A stretch of 45,995 bases of DNA from Candidatus Peribacteria bacterium (lineage in GTDB: Bacteria; Patescibacteriota; Gracilibacteria; Peribacterales; Peribacteraceae). Numbering within the stretch: the first letter of the stretch is position 1; every line of letters starts with the position of its first letter. This document shows positions 8,354 through 15,159 of this stretch, piece by piece. The translations under genes were made by a program, and so were the position numbers. The stretch covers positions 1 to 45,995 of the forward strand of contig JAQBQQ010000040.1 of the NCBI GenBank assembly GCA_028286915.1, given 5' to 3'. The notes beneath the pieces were generated by a model, which saw only the letters and a list, made by a program, of their open reading frames with translations, did not search any database and had not been told where the DNA came from.

Positions 8354-8385
8354 CCGCCATCCCAACCCTGGGATGGCGGTTTTTA
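8354..8385 (+). terminator. Terminator-like hairpin, first of an identical pair
   Basis: Eleven-pair perfect stem CCGCCATCCCA / TGGGATGGCGG, loop ACCC, then T5. The 24-base core is identical to the hairpin at 8816-8839, on the other side of the small gene at 8524. No convincing gene ends here. A 34-codon basic frame (8286-8390) runs through the hairpin and is probably chance, so this copy may be a duplicated cassette boundary. Confidence 0.6.
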
Positions 8386-8523
8386 TATAGACGCAGTTCG
8401 TCTCCTTACACCCCGCTACGGCGGATGGTGAAGATTTTCATTGACACAAACTACAATTTATATCATTTTATTTCCAATCATTCATCGGAATGGTATTCAA
8501 CAGGGTCTTGACTGGAGGCTAAA

Positions 8524-8802
8524 ATGCCCAGACCGATCAAAGTGGAGGAGCTGAAAAGGCTGGCCGATCAATTGGCCGCACGTCACCCGGAAATTGCTCA
8601 CATGGACGACATCGAGCAAATCAAGCAACGGGTTATGGAGCGTATCGCGGTTGCAAGAGCTTCCGGAGAAAAACCGGAAGAGCCCGGACCGCCCGAAGCG
8701 GAAGGTAGCCCTGATGCCATCCTCCGTCAGCTCGTCCTCGAAAGCCTCTACGCAGATGACATCGCCGATCAGTCCCCAGACGGACCCCCAAGCGCAACAT
8801 AA
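8524..8802 (+). CDS. Small orphan protein, 92 aa (cassette B)
   Basis: Unknown family. The N-terminal 50 residues are strongly helical (KVEELKRLADQLAARH, IEQIKQRVMERIAVARA). A Pro/Glu/Gly linker (52-62) and a short second helix with an acidic end follow. No signal peptide or membrane segment. A GGAGG ribosome site lies six bases before the ATG, and an intrinsic terminator follows the stop after a further small GCAAC/GTTGC hairpin. The gene lies between two copies of the same 24-base hairpin, so it looks like a self-contained expression cassette. A TTGACA at 8441 may be its -35 box, but no well-spaced -10 is clear. Confidence 0.65.
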   Translation: MPRPIKVEELKRLADQLAARHPEIAHMDDIEQIKQRVMERIAVARASGEKPEEPGPPEAEGSPDAILRQLVLESLYADDIADQSPDGPPSAT

Positions 8803-8813
8803 CTTGTTGCAAA

Positions 8814-8845
8814 GCCGCCATCCCAACCCTGGGATGGCGCTTTTC
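8814..8845 (+). terminator. Terminator of the small gene at 8524, second of an identical pair
   Basis: Stem CGCCATCCCA / TGGGATGGCG with an ACCC loop and a CTTTT tail; the core matches 8355-8378 base for base. Confidence 0.75.
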
Positions 8846-8854
8846 GTATGCTCC

Positions 8855-8935
8855 CATCAACCAATCCGCCAACAAACCAATCAACCTATTTTTTGTAACC
8901 AAAAACCATCAACCAAAAACCAAAAACTTTTATAA
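8855..8935. repeat. Low-complexity AACC/CCAA word array
   Basis: The stretch repeats the words CAACCAA, AACCAAAAACC and CAACAAACC with small variations. It is non-coding and contains no gene signal. It is one of a dozen similar arrays, each with its own vocabulary. Confidence 0.6.
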
Positions 8936-9136
8936 AGTTTCCTCCTCCTGCTCCTCCACCTCATGCTCTGTAAAAGGCATCATCCGTCGGTTGCGCTGGA
9001 CCCGCTGTTGTACCTGCGGGCGAAAGGTAATGTGGTAACCGGTAGAACCGTACCCGGAGCCACGGGAATAGCGAAATGACATAAAATAGAGGGAAATAGT
9101 GACTGCGGGTAGGTGACGCGGCTTTTCACCGATCAT
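8930..9136 (-). CDS. Doubtful small ORF, 68 aa
   Basis: A frame of 68 residues whose ATG overlaps the stop of the frame at 9136-9321 (TAATG), the pattern of translational coupling. The middle is Gly/Tyr/Arg-rich (FRYSRGSGYGSTGYH), the end is acidic (EVEEQEEET). Nothing is recognised and there is no own ribosome site. The region has repeat-like words and the frame could be chance; the overlap is the only positive evidence. Confidence 0.3.
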   Translation of the reverse strand: MIGEKPRHLPAVTISLYFMSFRYSRGSGYGSTGYHITFRPQVQQRVQRNRRMMPFTEHEVEEQEEETL

Positions 9137-9321
9137 TACAATCTTGCCATTTTTCCTCGCTGTTCACAGGTATCAGCCGTCGCTTCCTGGCTATGGGCCA
9201 AAAGTAATGCCTGCTCCGTGCTTAATTCATACATCGAACCTTCCTGCCCTTTCTGCCTTTCCTGCCGTCTATTCCGATAGTTGACAATATCTGCACCTAT
9301 TGTATTGACAAATTTAGTCAT
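9136..9321 (-). CDS. Doubtful small ORF, 61 aa or 32 aa
   Basis: The full frame begins at 9321. An internal ATG at 9234 has AGGAAGG seven bases upstream and would give a 32-residue peptide (MYELSTEQALLLAHSQEA and so on). The part before that ATG is derived from CCTGCC/CTTTC word repeats, which argues for the inner start or for a chance frame. It overlaps the next frame by one base. No family recognised. Confidence 0.3.
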   Translation of the reverse strand: MTKFVNTIGADIVNYRNRRQERQKGQEGSMYELSTEQALLLAHSQEATADTCEQRGKMARL

Positions 9322-9422
9322 CTGCCTATACTGCAGCCAGCTTATCCTTCGGACAGTCCTATCGGATCCCGAGAAACATGGAAGAAGGAAAAAGTCTTAC
9401 TTATTTTCTTTCTTTCAGTTTT

Positions 9423-9701
9423 ATGGCTGATCAGCAGCTACAGTGCCGCGATTGCGGTCAGACGTTTACGTTCACAGAAGGTGAACAGGAGTTTTACGCC
9501 TCCAAGAACCTCAGCGCTCCACAGCGTTGTAAGGATTGTCGTAATGCGCGCAAGAGTGAGCGCATGACCGACCGTCAGATGTTCGACGCTACCTGCGCCA
9601 AGTGTGGTGCACAGTGTCAGGTTCCATTCAAGCCTCGCCCAGTCGAGGAGGGTGGCAAGCCGGTTCTCTGCCGAGAGTGTTTCATGGCCGAACGCGCGTA
9701 A
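9423..9701 (+). CDS. Small zinc-ribbon protein with four CxxC pairs
   Basis: The 92-residue protein has four CxxC knuckles at Cys8/11, Cys36/39, Cys58/61 and Cys83/86, enough for two structural zinc sites. The first half (QCRDCGQTFTFTEGEQEFYASKNL, with RCKDCR) matches the probable zinc-ribbon domain common in bacteria. The second (CAKCGAQCQVPFKPRP, with LCRECF) is the CxxC ribbon often found in Patescibacteria. A nucleic-acid or ribosome-associated role is a plausible inference only. The start at 9423 is chosen because the domain begins there; the in-frame ATG at 9378 adds a hydrophobic stretch encoded by T-rich leader. The gene is monocistronic with its own terminator. Confidence 0.85.
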   Translation: MADQQLQCRDCGQTFTFTEGEQEFYASKNLSAPQRCKDCRNARKSERMTDRQMFDATCAKCGAQCQVPFKPRPVEEGGKPVLCRECFMAERA

Positions 9702-9723
9702 GCGGGTCCCCATTTAGAACTCA

Positions 9724-9751
9724 AAAAAATCCCCTTAACCGGGGATTTTTT
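9724..9751 (+). terminator. Intrinsic terminator of the zinc-ribbon gene
   Basis: AATCCCC, short loop, GGGGATT flanked by A6 and T6, 22 bases after the stop. Confidence 0.88.
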
Positions 9752-9912
9752 ATTAGAGATGAATATTTGATGATGAAAATATTTTTAGAAGACTTTTCAA
9801 TTTTGGAGCGCAAAGCTCACTTTTCAGCTATCTGTCATTTGCCTATCCAGCGCGTACGTGTACCCATTCACTTTTTTCTTAAAACTCTGGACACAAGCAC
9901 AATTCCATAATG

Positions 9913-10018
9913 CTCCTAGCAAACGTATCACCTAAGAATAACGGATGCCGTTAGGAGGGTAAGGGAGGTGTCGGAGGGGATAGGGAACCGAACAAGGTTC
10001 CCTGTCTCCTCTGACGTC
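9913..10018 (+). ncRNA. Tandem-hairpin structured element, candidate RNA
   Basis: Two adjacent stem-loops. The first pairs CTCCT (9913-9917) with AGGAG (9953-9957) and AACGTATC with GATGCCGTT, with one bulge. The second is a very long stem: 9967-9989 pairs with 9996-10018 over 23 positions, allowing G-T pairs, closed by the loop GAACAA. There is no T-run after it and no recognised RNA family; SRP, 6S, tmRNA and RNase P signatures are absent. It lies in the 470-base gap before the gene at 10175, so it could be a leader of that gene, a free RNA or an inverted-repeat remnant. Confidence 0.4.
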
Positions 10019-10107
10019 CAGATATGACAGTGGTATCTTTTGAGGAACGAGGAAAGCAGAAGAGTAACGGGCTCTCGCTGGATAGGAAAATAAAGAACAA
10101 ACTAAAA

Positions 10108-10123
10108 AGTAAGCGAAGCGCCA
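10108..10123 (+). repeat. Short dispersed repeat, copy 1
   Basis: AGTAAGCGAAGCGCCA. Near-identical copies occur at 13942-13957 and 20383-20398, always intergenic and followed by A-rich sequence; related GAGC-N3-GCTC mini-hairpins are at about 9805 (inverted) and 19785. Confidence 0.55.
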
Positions 10124-10174
10124 TAAGGCAAAAAACTATTGATGAAGCTTATTTTCGATTCATACTCGTGCAGC

Positions 10175-10912
10175 ATGCCCGCCACCCTCCGCCACCCGGA
10201 ACTCGACATCCTCCGCACAATCGCCATTCTTCTCATGGTGCTCTATCACCTGCTGTTCGACCTGTCATTTTTTTACCATGCAGATATTGATATTTACCAT
10301 GGTGCCTGGAAAATAATGGGAACGGTTGCGGCACTGTTATTTTTAATGCTCGTCGGCATCAGCTTTACTGTTTCCTGGAAACGGACCATAAGCCAGAAAC
10401 AATCATGGCGCGCCGCATACCCCAAGTATGCCGCGAGAGGATTTTTTCTGCTGTCATGGGGACTGCTCATTTCTTTTATCACCGCCATTGCGACGCCGGA
10501 TGAATACATTCGTTTCGGCATTTTGCATCTTATTGGTACGGCCACACTGTTACTGCCATTCTTTGCAAGACTCAGATACTGGAACTTTATCATTGGACTA
10601 TGGATGGTTGGCTGCGGCACGCTGTTTACGTTCATACGTGGAGAAAGCCCTTTCCTGCTGCCGTTCGGCATTATGTACCGCTCGTTCACGACGCTGGATT
10701 ACTATCCTCTTTTCCCGTGGATGGGCGTCATTCTCCTCGGCATGTGCATGGGCTACCTGCTCTATGAACAATATCCGGCGCCGGTGTCAAAGGCATCTTC
10801 ACCACTTCTGTCCGCCATCAGCTGGCCGGGCAAACACGCGCTCGCCATCTACCTTATTCACCAGCCAATTCTCATCGTGCTTTTGTACGTCATACAACCG
10901 CTTGTTTCGTAA
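10175..10912 (+). CDS. DUF1624-type membrane acyltransferase-like protein
   Basis: The protein resembles the heparan-alpha-glucosaminide N-acetyltransferase-like (DUF1624) family, membrane enzymes thought to move acyl groups across the membrane onto sugars. The N-terminus shows the family pattern RHPELDILRTIAILLMVLYHLLFDL with its conserved Asp and His in the first membrane segment. About seven membrane segments follow, including GTVAALLFLMLVGISFTVSW and an FPWMGVILLGMCMGYLL segment. The end, WPGKHALAIYLIHQPILI, is also characteristic. The start at 10175 is preferred because the family begins there; an earlier ATG at 10139 adds 12 residues. It may act on surface glycans together with the following LCP gene, which is inference from neighbourhood. 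Confidence 0.75.
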   Translation: MPATLRHPELDILRTIAILLMVLYHLLFDLSFFYHADIDIYHGAWKIMGTVAALLFLMLVGISFTVSWKRTISQKQSWRAAYPKYAARGFFLLSWGLLISFITAIATPDEYIRFGILHLIGTATLLLPFFARLRYWNFIIGLWMVGCGTLFTFIRGESPFLLPFGIMYRSFTTLDYYPLFPWMGVILLGMCMGYLLYEQYPAPVSKASSPLLSAISWPGKHALAIYLIHQPILIVLLYVIQPLVS

Positions 10913-11013
10913 GACGATCAGACGGAATTTTTGTAGAGGTACAAGACAAAAAACGAATACAATTTTGATCCTGTCTTTTTGCAAAAATCTCAGTTTGCCC
11001 TACACTCTCCCCA

Positions 11014-12600
11014 ATGTCTTTTACGACACGTAAATTGACCGGAAAATCTTCATCGCGCCCCGTTCCCTGGGGTTCGTATGCCGTACAAGTACTCAGCATC
11101 GGCTATCCGCTGGTCTCATGGTTCATGCGCCACCGGAAAGAAAAGGCCGAACACGAGAAAGAAGCAAAACGCCTTTCGTGGCTGAAGCGGTTATTTCTCA
11201 TTTTGCTGGCTATTTTCCTGTCACTCTTTGTGCTGGCCGGCGTAGCCAAGGCACTGTTCTCGTTGAATATCATTAATGTAAAAAATATCGTGCAGACCAT
11301 CGGTTCAAATTTACCGGTTGATGCAAACGGCTTCACCAACTTCCTGGTTCTGGGCCAGGGTGACGATTCACATCAAGGTGTGGACTTAACGGATACCATG
11401 ATGATCGCCTCCGTCGATACCAAAACCAAGAGCGTGGTAATGGTGAGCATTCCACGCGACCTCTACTTTACGAAAACAGCTAAAATGGGCACAGGCCGCG
11501 TAAACGGCTTGTACAGGGATTACAAAAATTATCTGCAACACAGGCAGGGCATGTCAAAAAATGATGCTTCTCAGGCTGCCATGAAAGAGCTGGCGACGGA
11601 ATTGGGCGACACGTTCGGCGTGCAGATTCACCGGGTGGTAAAAGTGGATTTCATTGGTTTCCAACAGGCCGTGGATGCCATTGGCGGTATTGATATTGAA
11701 GTGCCGCAAGCCATTCATGATACCACGTATCCCGGCGAAAATTATTCCTACACAACATTTGCTATAGAAGCCGGACCGCATCATCTGGACGGCGAAACCG
11801 CGCTGCAGTACGCCCGCTCACGGCACTCCACCAGCGACTTCAGCCGCAGTGCCCGGCAGCAGCAGATTATTGCCGCCATTGTAACCCGCGCGCGCGAAAA
11901 AGGCGTGCTCACCAGCCCTTCCACGCTCACCAATTTATATAAAAGCATAAGTGATAATATGGAAACCACCATGAGCCTGACAGAGCTTATTGGTGCCGCA
12001 AAGCTTGGCATGGATATTGATCGCAGCCGTATTATTACCGCCCAGATTAACGATACCAACGGCCAGAGCACTAACGCCTCCGCGCCGGGCGGCTTCCTGT
12101 ATACACCGCCGCGTGAGAACTTCGGCGGAGCATTTGTACTGCTGCCGGTTGCCTATCACGGGCTGGAAACATGGGGGGCCGTCCGCACATTTATCAGCCT
12201 TCTTCTGCATAACCGCGAGACGTATCTTATGAAACCTCGCGTGGATGTCCTGAATGCCGGTGCCAGAAGCGGCCTTGCCAGGGCGCTTGCCGGCGAACTC
12301 CTGCGCAATGGATTTGAGTTGAACGAGCTACGGAACGCTAAAATCCCGGACCAGGAAACTTCATCTGTCATTATCAATACCGGCTCCGGTGCGCTGGCCG
12401 CATCGTTACTGGAAAAGAATCTCGGGCTTCCCACAAACGACCTGCCACCGCCGGAGCTGGACCGCACGGGCCTGGCTGATGTTACCATTCTGCTTGGCAA
12501 AGATTACCAGTATCAGACTATTCCCGGCTTCCTGAAAATACGTTCCACCGGAGCCTCCAATAGTGGCTCGGATCTCTCATCTTCCGGGTCCGGCCTGTGA
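11014..12600 (+). CDS. LytR-CpsA-Psr (LCP) family protein with LytR C-terminal domain
   Basis: LCP enzymes attach glycopolymers to peptidoglycan or other envelope acceptors. The 528-residue protein has a basic cytoplasmic N-terminus, one membrane anchor (about 57-80), and an LCP domain with DLTDTMMIAS (124-133) and SIPRDLYF including Arg148. The conserved ALQYARSRHSTSDFSRSARQQ region, with the Arg/Asp set that binds the polyprenyl pyrophosphate, follows, and then a LytR_C domain (VDVLNAGARSGLARALAGEL, near 410-500). The last 20 residues are Ser/Gly-rich. The ATG is preceded by a C/T-rich stretch without Shine-Dalgarno. It is the strongest hint in the window of cell-wall polymer assembly. Confidence 0.93.
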   Translation: MSFTTRKLTGKSSSRPVPWGSYAVQVLSIGYPLVSWFMRHRKEKAEHEKEAKRLSWLKRLFLILLAIFLSLFVLAGVAKALFSLNIINVKNIVQTIGSNLPVDANGFTNFLVLGQGDDSHQGVDLTDTMMIASVDTKTKSVVMVSIPRDLYFTKTAKMGTGRVNGLYRDYKNYLQHRQGMSKNDASQAAMKELATELGDTFGVQIHRVVKVDFIGFQQAVDAIGGIDIEVPQAIHDTTYPGENYSYTTFAIEAGPHHLDGETALQYARSRHSTSDFSRSARQQQIIAAIVTRAREKGVLTSPSTLTNLYKSISDNMETTMSLTELIGAAKLGMDIDRSRIITAQINDTNGQSTNASAPGGFLYTPPRENFGGAFVLLPVAYHGLETWGAVRTFISLLLHNRETYLMKPRVDVLNAGARSGLARALAGELLRNGFELNELRNAKIPDQETSSVIINTGSGALAASLLEKNLGLPTNDLPPPELDRTGLADVTILLGKDYQYQTIPGFLKIRSTGASNSGSDLSSSGSGL

Positions 12601-12721
12601 TCAGTCATTCACTTATTCTAAGAACTGTACGCTGTATTTGGAATTTGATGCTTGGATTTTAGAATTTTCTCCGGATCATGACATCAGCTCATCAGACCAC
12701 TGCCTCTTTACATTTCCCCCT

Positions 12722-13633
12722 ATGACCCCCCGCGAAATTATCGCTGAGGCATGGGTCATTACGCGCCGCGAAGGCGGACTGCGCCGCTGGGGATTTGTCG
12801 CTTCTTTTTTTGAAACGTTTCTAGATATCAAACTGCTCGGCTATCAATTGTATTTTCTGCTCGCTTACCTGCAGCACAGGCAGGTCGGGTTTTTTGATGA
12901 CATTGAGTGGCTGTATGCCAATGTAAGCTTTGGAATTTTTCTGACAATCATCATCAGCTTCCTGCTGCTGCTGGCCATTGAATTTATTTTCCCGCACCTG
13001 GCCGCTGGCGCCATTATTGGACTAGGCGCCAAATCATACCGCAAGGAACCGGTAAAAGGCGGCCTTGTTCTGGCTATCTATAATTTCCTGCCCATTTTCG
13101 GCGCGCATGAATTCTTCTTTCTGGCCAGCTGGTCCACCACGCTTACGCTGGGCTCGCTCACGCTGCGCTATGTAACGGGAGATATGAAGTTCTTTATGAT
13201 CGGCATCATTGTTATCTTCTGGATACTCAGCAATATCCTAAAACTGATGGCCAGCTTCACCGAACAAGGCATCGTTATTAACCGGCTCGGCATCTTTGAC
13301 GCCATGGGCAAGAGCTTCAAACTTCTGGTAAGCCACCTGAGCCACATCATGTTCATTCTGTTACTGCTGTTCATCATTTCCATCCGCGTTTTCATTAACG
13401 CCGTCGCCGTTCTTCTCATTCCCGCCATCGTCATTGGCATCGGCTTCCTCCTGCTACACTTCCTCTCCCCGCTCATTGCATACGTTATCGCCGGCATTAT
13501 CGGCATTATTCTCATTGTCATTGTCAGCTACTTCTTTGGCTACCTGCACACGTTCAAGCACACGGTCTGGACACTGATGTACCTGGAACTGTCCAAGCAA
13601 AAAGATCTGGATATTATTGGGGAAGGGATATGA
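12722..13633 (+). CDS. Polytopic membrane protein of unknown function, 303 aa
   Basis: Around six hydrophobic segments are visible (for example FGIFLTIIISFLLLLAIEFIF, FFMIGIIVIFWILSNIL, HIMFILLLLFIISI and the long Ile/Val-rich C-terminal segments). A conserved-looking cytoplasmic N-terminus begins MTPREIIAEAWVITRREGG. It somewhat resembles the DUF6159 type of membrane proteins, a weak call. The start at 12722 is chosen because upstream in-frame residues derive from low-complexity spacer sequence; the bases before it are C/T-rich. It follows the LCP gene after 121 bases and might act in the same envelope process. The stop is embedded in the first copy of the TTGAGT repeat. Confidence 0.7.
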   Translation: MTPREIIAEAWVITRREGGLRRWGFVASFFETFLDIKLLGYQLYFLLAYLQHRQVGFFDDIEWLYANVSFGIFLTIIISFLLLLAIEFIFPHLAAGAIIGLGAKSYRKEPVKGGLVLAIYNFLPIFGAHEFFFLASWSTTLTLGSLTLRYVTGDMKFFMIGIIVIFWILSNILKLMASFTEQGIVINRLGIFDAMGKSFKLLVSHLSHIMFILLLLFIISIRVFINAVAVLLIPAIVIGIGFLLLHFLSPLIAYVIAGIIGIILIVIVSYFFGYLHTFKHTVWTLMYLELSKQKDLDIIGEGI

Positions 13634-13668
13634 GTCTTGAGTCTTGAATTTTGAGTTTTGAATGATGT
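13632..13668 (+). repeat. TTGAGT-dialect repeat, copy 1
   Basis: ATGAGTCTTGAGTCTTG followed by AATTTTGAGTTTTGAATGATG; it starts at the stop of the membrane-protein gene. The same words recur at 14709, 15124 (inverted) and 17755 (inverted). Confidence 0.75.
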
Positions 13669-13743
13669 GTGTCTTCATGAGCGATCAAGGCGGGCCCACT
13701 GTGCCGCGGGCCGGTACTAGAAGAGCAAGGAATCATGACACTC

Positions 13744-13811
13744 ACGCTCAAGCGTCACAGTGGGTGGCTTTCTTTTGGTTCTTTTCTTGTGCAGGCAGAC
13801 AAGAAAAGAAC
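13744..13811. repeat. Inverted-repeat cluster upstream of lexA
   Basis: ACGCT-CA-AGCGT (13744-13755) is followed by a perfect 13-base inverted repeat, GTTCTTTTCTTGT (13778-13790) and ACAAGAAAAGAAC (13799-13811), with an eight-base loop. It could fold as RNA or cruciform. The whole 13634-14027 gap is built from such elements and carries no convincing gene. Confidence 0.55.
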
Positions 13812-13883
13812 AAGCGACCGCGACTTATATATATCAAAAACGGGAGGTAATTTCTTATCGGGAGGAAGTATTGACCACTACCA

Positions 13884-13929
13884 CATTTCGACCCCAAAGG
13901 GGGCCCTTAGGGCCAGGCTCAATGTGACA
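13884..13929 (+). repeat. Dispersed motif with CATTTCGAC and GCTCAATGTGACA
   Basis: The two words are split by a GC-rich CCCC/GGGG insert. A compact version, CACTTCGAC followed directly by GCTCAGTGTGACA, is at 24131-24154 upstream of pnp. Confidence 0.4.
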
Positions 13930-13941
13930 GATTGGATGAAA

Positions 13942-13957
13942 AGTGAGCGAAGCGCCA
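13942..13957 (+). repeat. Short dispersed repeat, copy 2
   Basis: AGTGAGCGAAGCGCCA; one base different from the copies at 10108 and 20383. Confidence 0.55.
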
Positions 13958-14027
13958 AGTTAGATAGACTCATACTGTTAACACTTCTTAAACAAATCGT
14001 CATATCTATCGATAACTTATCACTTTC

Positions 14028-14056
14028 TTGACAGTGCACAAACGTCCACCTACTAT
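14028..14056 (+). promoter_or_regulatory. lexA promoter
   Basis: TTGACA at 14028-14033 and TACTAT at 14051-14056 with the ideal 17-base spacing. Predicted start is near 14063, inside the LexA box. Confidence 0.8.
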
Positions 14057-14059
14057 GGT

Positions 14060-14071
14060 GAACGATTGTTC
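14060..14071 (+). promoter_or_regulatory. LexA operator (SOS box) of the lexA promoter
   Basis: GAACGATTGTTC is a perfect GAAC-N4-GTTC palindrome, the form known for LexA of Gram-positive and many other bacteria. It begins four bases after the -10 box and covers the expected transcription start, the classical place for autorepression. Confidence 0.82.
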
Positions 14072-14094
14072 CCCTGTTGCTTCCCCCATACTCC

Positions 14095-14700
14095 ATGCCC
14101 CTCACGCCCCACCAGCGAACGGTTCTCAGCTTCATCCGGGAATTCCAGAGCAAGCACGGTTACTCGCCGTCTCTGGCAGACCTGGCGATTGCCTTTGGTG
14201 TTCGCAGCAAGAACGCCGTGGCCAAAGTAATCAATGTACTGACACGCGAAGGACACTTGGAGAAAGATCCTAAAGGACGCATTAAGATTCTGGAACGCAG
14301 TGAGCCGGAACCATCGTATATACCTTTCACGCTTCCCCTCTTCGGGCCTATTGCGGCCGGTTTCGCCGCACCTGTCGAAGAACAAGCCGAGGAAACCGTC
14401 TCTCTGGACAACTACCTGGTCCGCGACAAAGCCGCCACCTTCCTCCTCCGCGTCAAAGGCGACAGCATGATCAACGCCGGTATTTTTGAAGGTGATCTTG
14501 TCATTGTCGAACGCGGCAAAGAACCCAAGCCCCACGACATTGTCGTAGGCATCTTAGACGGCGAATACACGCTCAAGCGCCTGATGAAGAAAGACGGTCA
14601 GTATTTTCTGAAAGCAGAAAACGACGCCTACCCGGAACTGCATGCGCGGAATGAGTTGGAAATAGCGGGCGTATTAAGGGGAGTGATACGGAAAATATGA
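14095..14700 (+). CDS. lexA: LexA repressor, SOS regulator
   Basis: LexA represses DNA-damage genes and cleaves itself when RecA is activated. The 201-residue protein has the N-terminal winged helix (TPHQRTVLSFIREFQSKHGYSPS), a cleavage site Ala88-Gly89 in PIAAGFAAP, and the serine-lysine dyad Ser124 (VKGDSMINAGI) and Lys161 (GEYTLKRL). The start at 14095 matches the family; an ATG 18 bases upstream is in frame but adds unrelated residues. The leader is SD-less and C-rich. A consensus promoter overlapped by a LexA box shows autoregulation. The next genes, a four-helix protein and dinB, are on the same strand and may be read from this promoter. Confidence 0.95.
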   Translation: MPLTPHQRTVLSFIREFQSKHGYSPSLADLAIAFGVRSKNAVAKVINVLTREGHLEKDPKGRIKILERSEPEPSYIPFTLPLFGPIAAGFAAPVEEQAEETVSLDNYLVRDKAATFLLRVKGDSMINAGIFEGDLVIVERGKEPKPHDIVVGILDGEYTLKRLMKKDGQYFLKAENDAYPELHARNELEIAGVLRGVIRKI

Positions 14701-14708
14701 AGCATGAA

Positions 14709-14745
14709 TATGAGTCTTGATTTTTGAGTTTTGAATCTTGAGATG
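14709..14745 (+). repeat. TTGAGT-dialect repeat, copy 2
   Basis: ATGAGTCTTGATTTTTGAG followed by TTTTGAATCTTGAGATGG. It ends on the start codon of the four-helix gene, so the repeat supplies that gene's upstream sequence. Confidence 0.75.
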
Positions 14746-15159
14746 GAAAATACGCCCATAGCATCGGCTTCTATTAAATCATTTACAGATCTAAACAGCT
14801 GGAAGAGAGGGCATATATTGGTATTGGCCATATATAAGATTACAAAGAATTTTCCCAAAGAAGAAATGTTTGGATTAACCAATCAACTTCGGCGGGCGGC
14901 TGTATCTGTAACCTCGAATATTGCAGAAGGATTTAGTAGAAATTCATATAAAGAAAAAATCCAATTTTATGCAATTGCATTAGGCTCGCTCACTGAAGTT
15001 CAGAATCAAATTCTGATTGCGCGGGATGTTGGATATATAGAGCCAATAGATTTTAATACATTAGCCGATCAATCTATTGTCACATGTAAATTAATTAGCG
15101 GACTGCTGAAAAAAACAAAACAAATCCAAGACTCAAGATTCAAAACTCAAAACTCATGA
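14743..15159 (+). CDS. Four-helix bundle protein (23S rRNA IVS-type family)
   Basis: The family pattern is clear: FTDLNSWKRGHILVLAIYKIT, FPKEEMFGLTNQLRRAA, SVTSNIAEGFSRNS and FYAIALGSLTEVQNQILIA. These proteins were first noticed inside 23S rRNA intervening sequences. Free-standing copies are common in Patescibacteria, form pentameric helical bundles and have no settled function. The AT-rich codon usage differs from neighbouring lexA and dinB, hinting at separate ancestry. The last dozen residues (QIQDSRFKTQNS) come from an inverted copy of the local TTGAGT repeat, so the C-terminus was formed or extended by repeat DNA. The stop overlaps the dinB start. Confidence 0.88.
   Translation: MENTPIASASIKSFTDLNSWKRGHILVLAIYKITKNFPKEEMFGLTNQLRRAAVSVTSNIAEGFSRNSYKEKIQFYAIALGSLTEVQNQILIARDVGYIEPIDFNTLADQSIVTCKLISGLLKKTKQIQDSRFKTQNS
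15124..15158 (-). repeat. TTGAGT-dialect repeat, copy 3 (inverted, partly coding)
   Basis: Read on the minus strand: ATGAGTTTTGAGTTTTG then AATCTTGAGTCTTGGA. It encodes the C-terminal residues of the four-helix protein and covers the dinB start codon. Confidence 0.75.

Noticed and set aside
8286-8390. 34-codon basic frame before the first twin hairpin
   Set aside because: It reads through the hairpin into its T-tail and has only a weak GGGG before the ATG; kept as a remark only.
9967-10018. The long hairpin as SRP, 6S or RNase P RNA
   Set aside because: The conserved SRP tip, the 6S bubble with flanking pairs and the RNase P GAGGAAAGTCC core are all absent.
10024-10290. Plus-strand frame of 88 codons before the acyltransferase gene
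   Set aside because: It overlaps the start of the recognised gene in another frame and covers the repeat at 10108; no ribosome site.
13662-14031. Plus-strand frames 13662-13850 and 13735-14031 upstream of lexA
   Set aside because: They run through inverted repeats and end near the lexA promoter; composition and lack of a ribosome site argue for repeat-derived chance frames.
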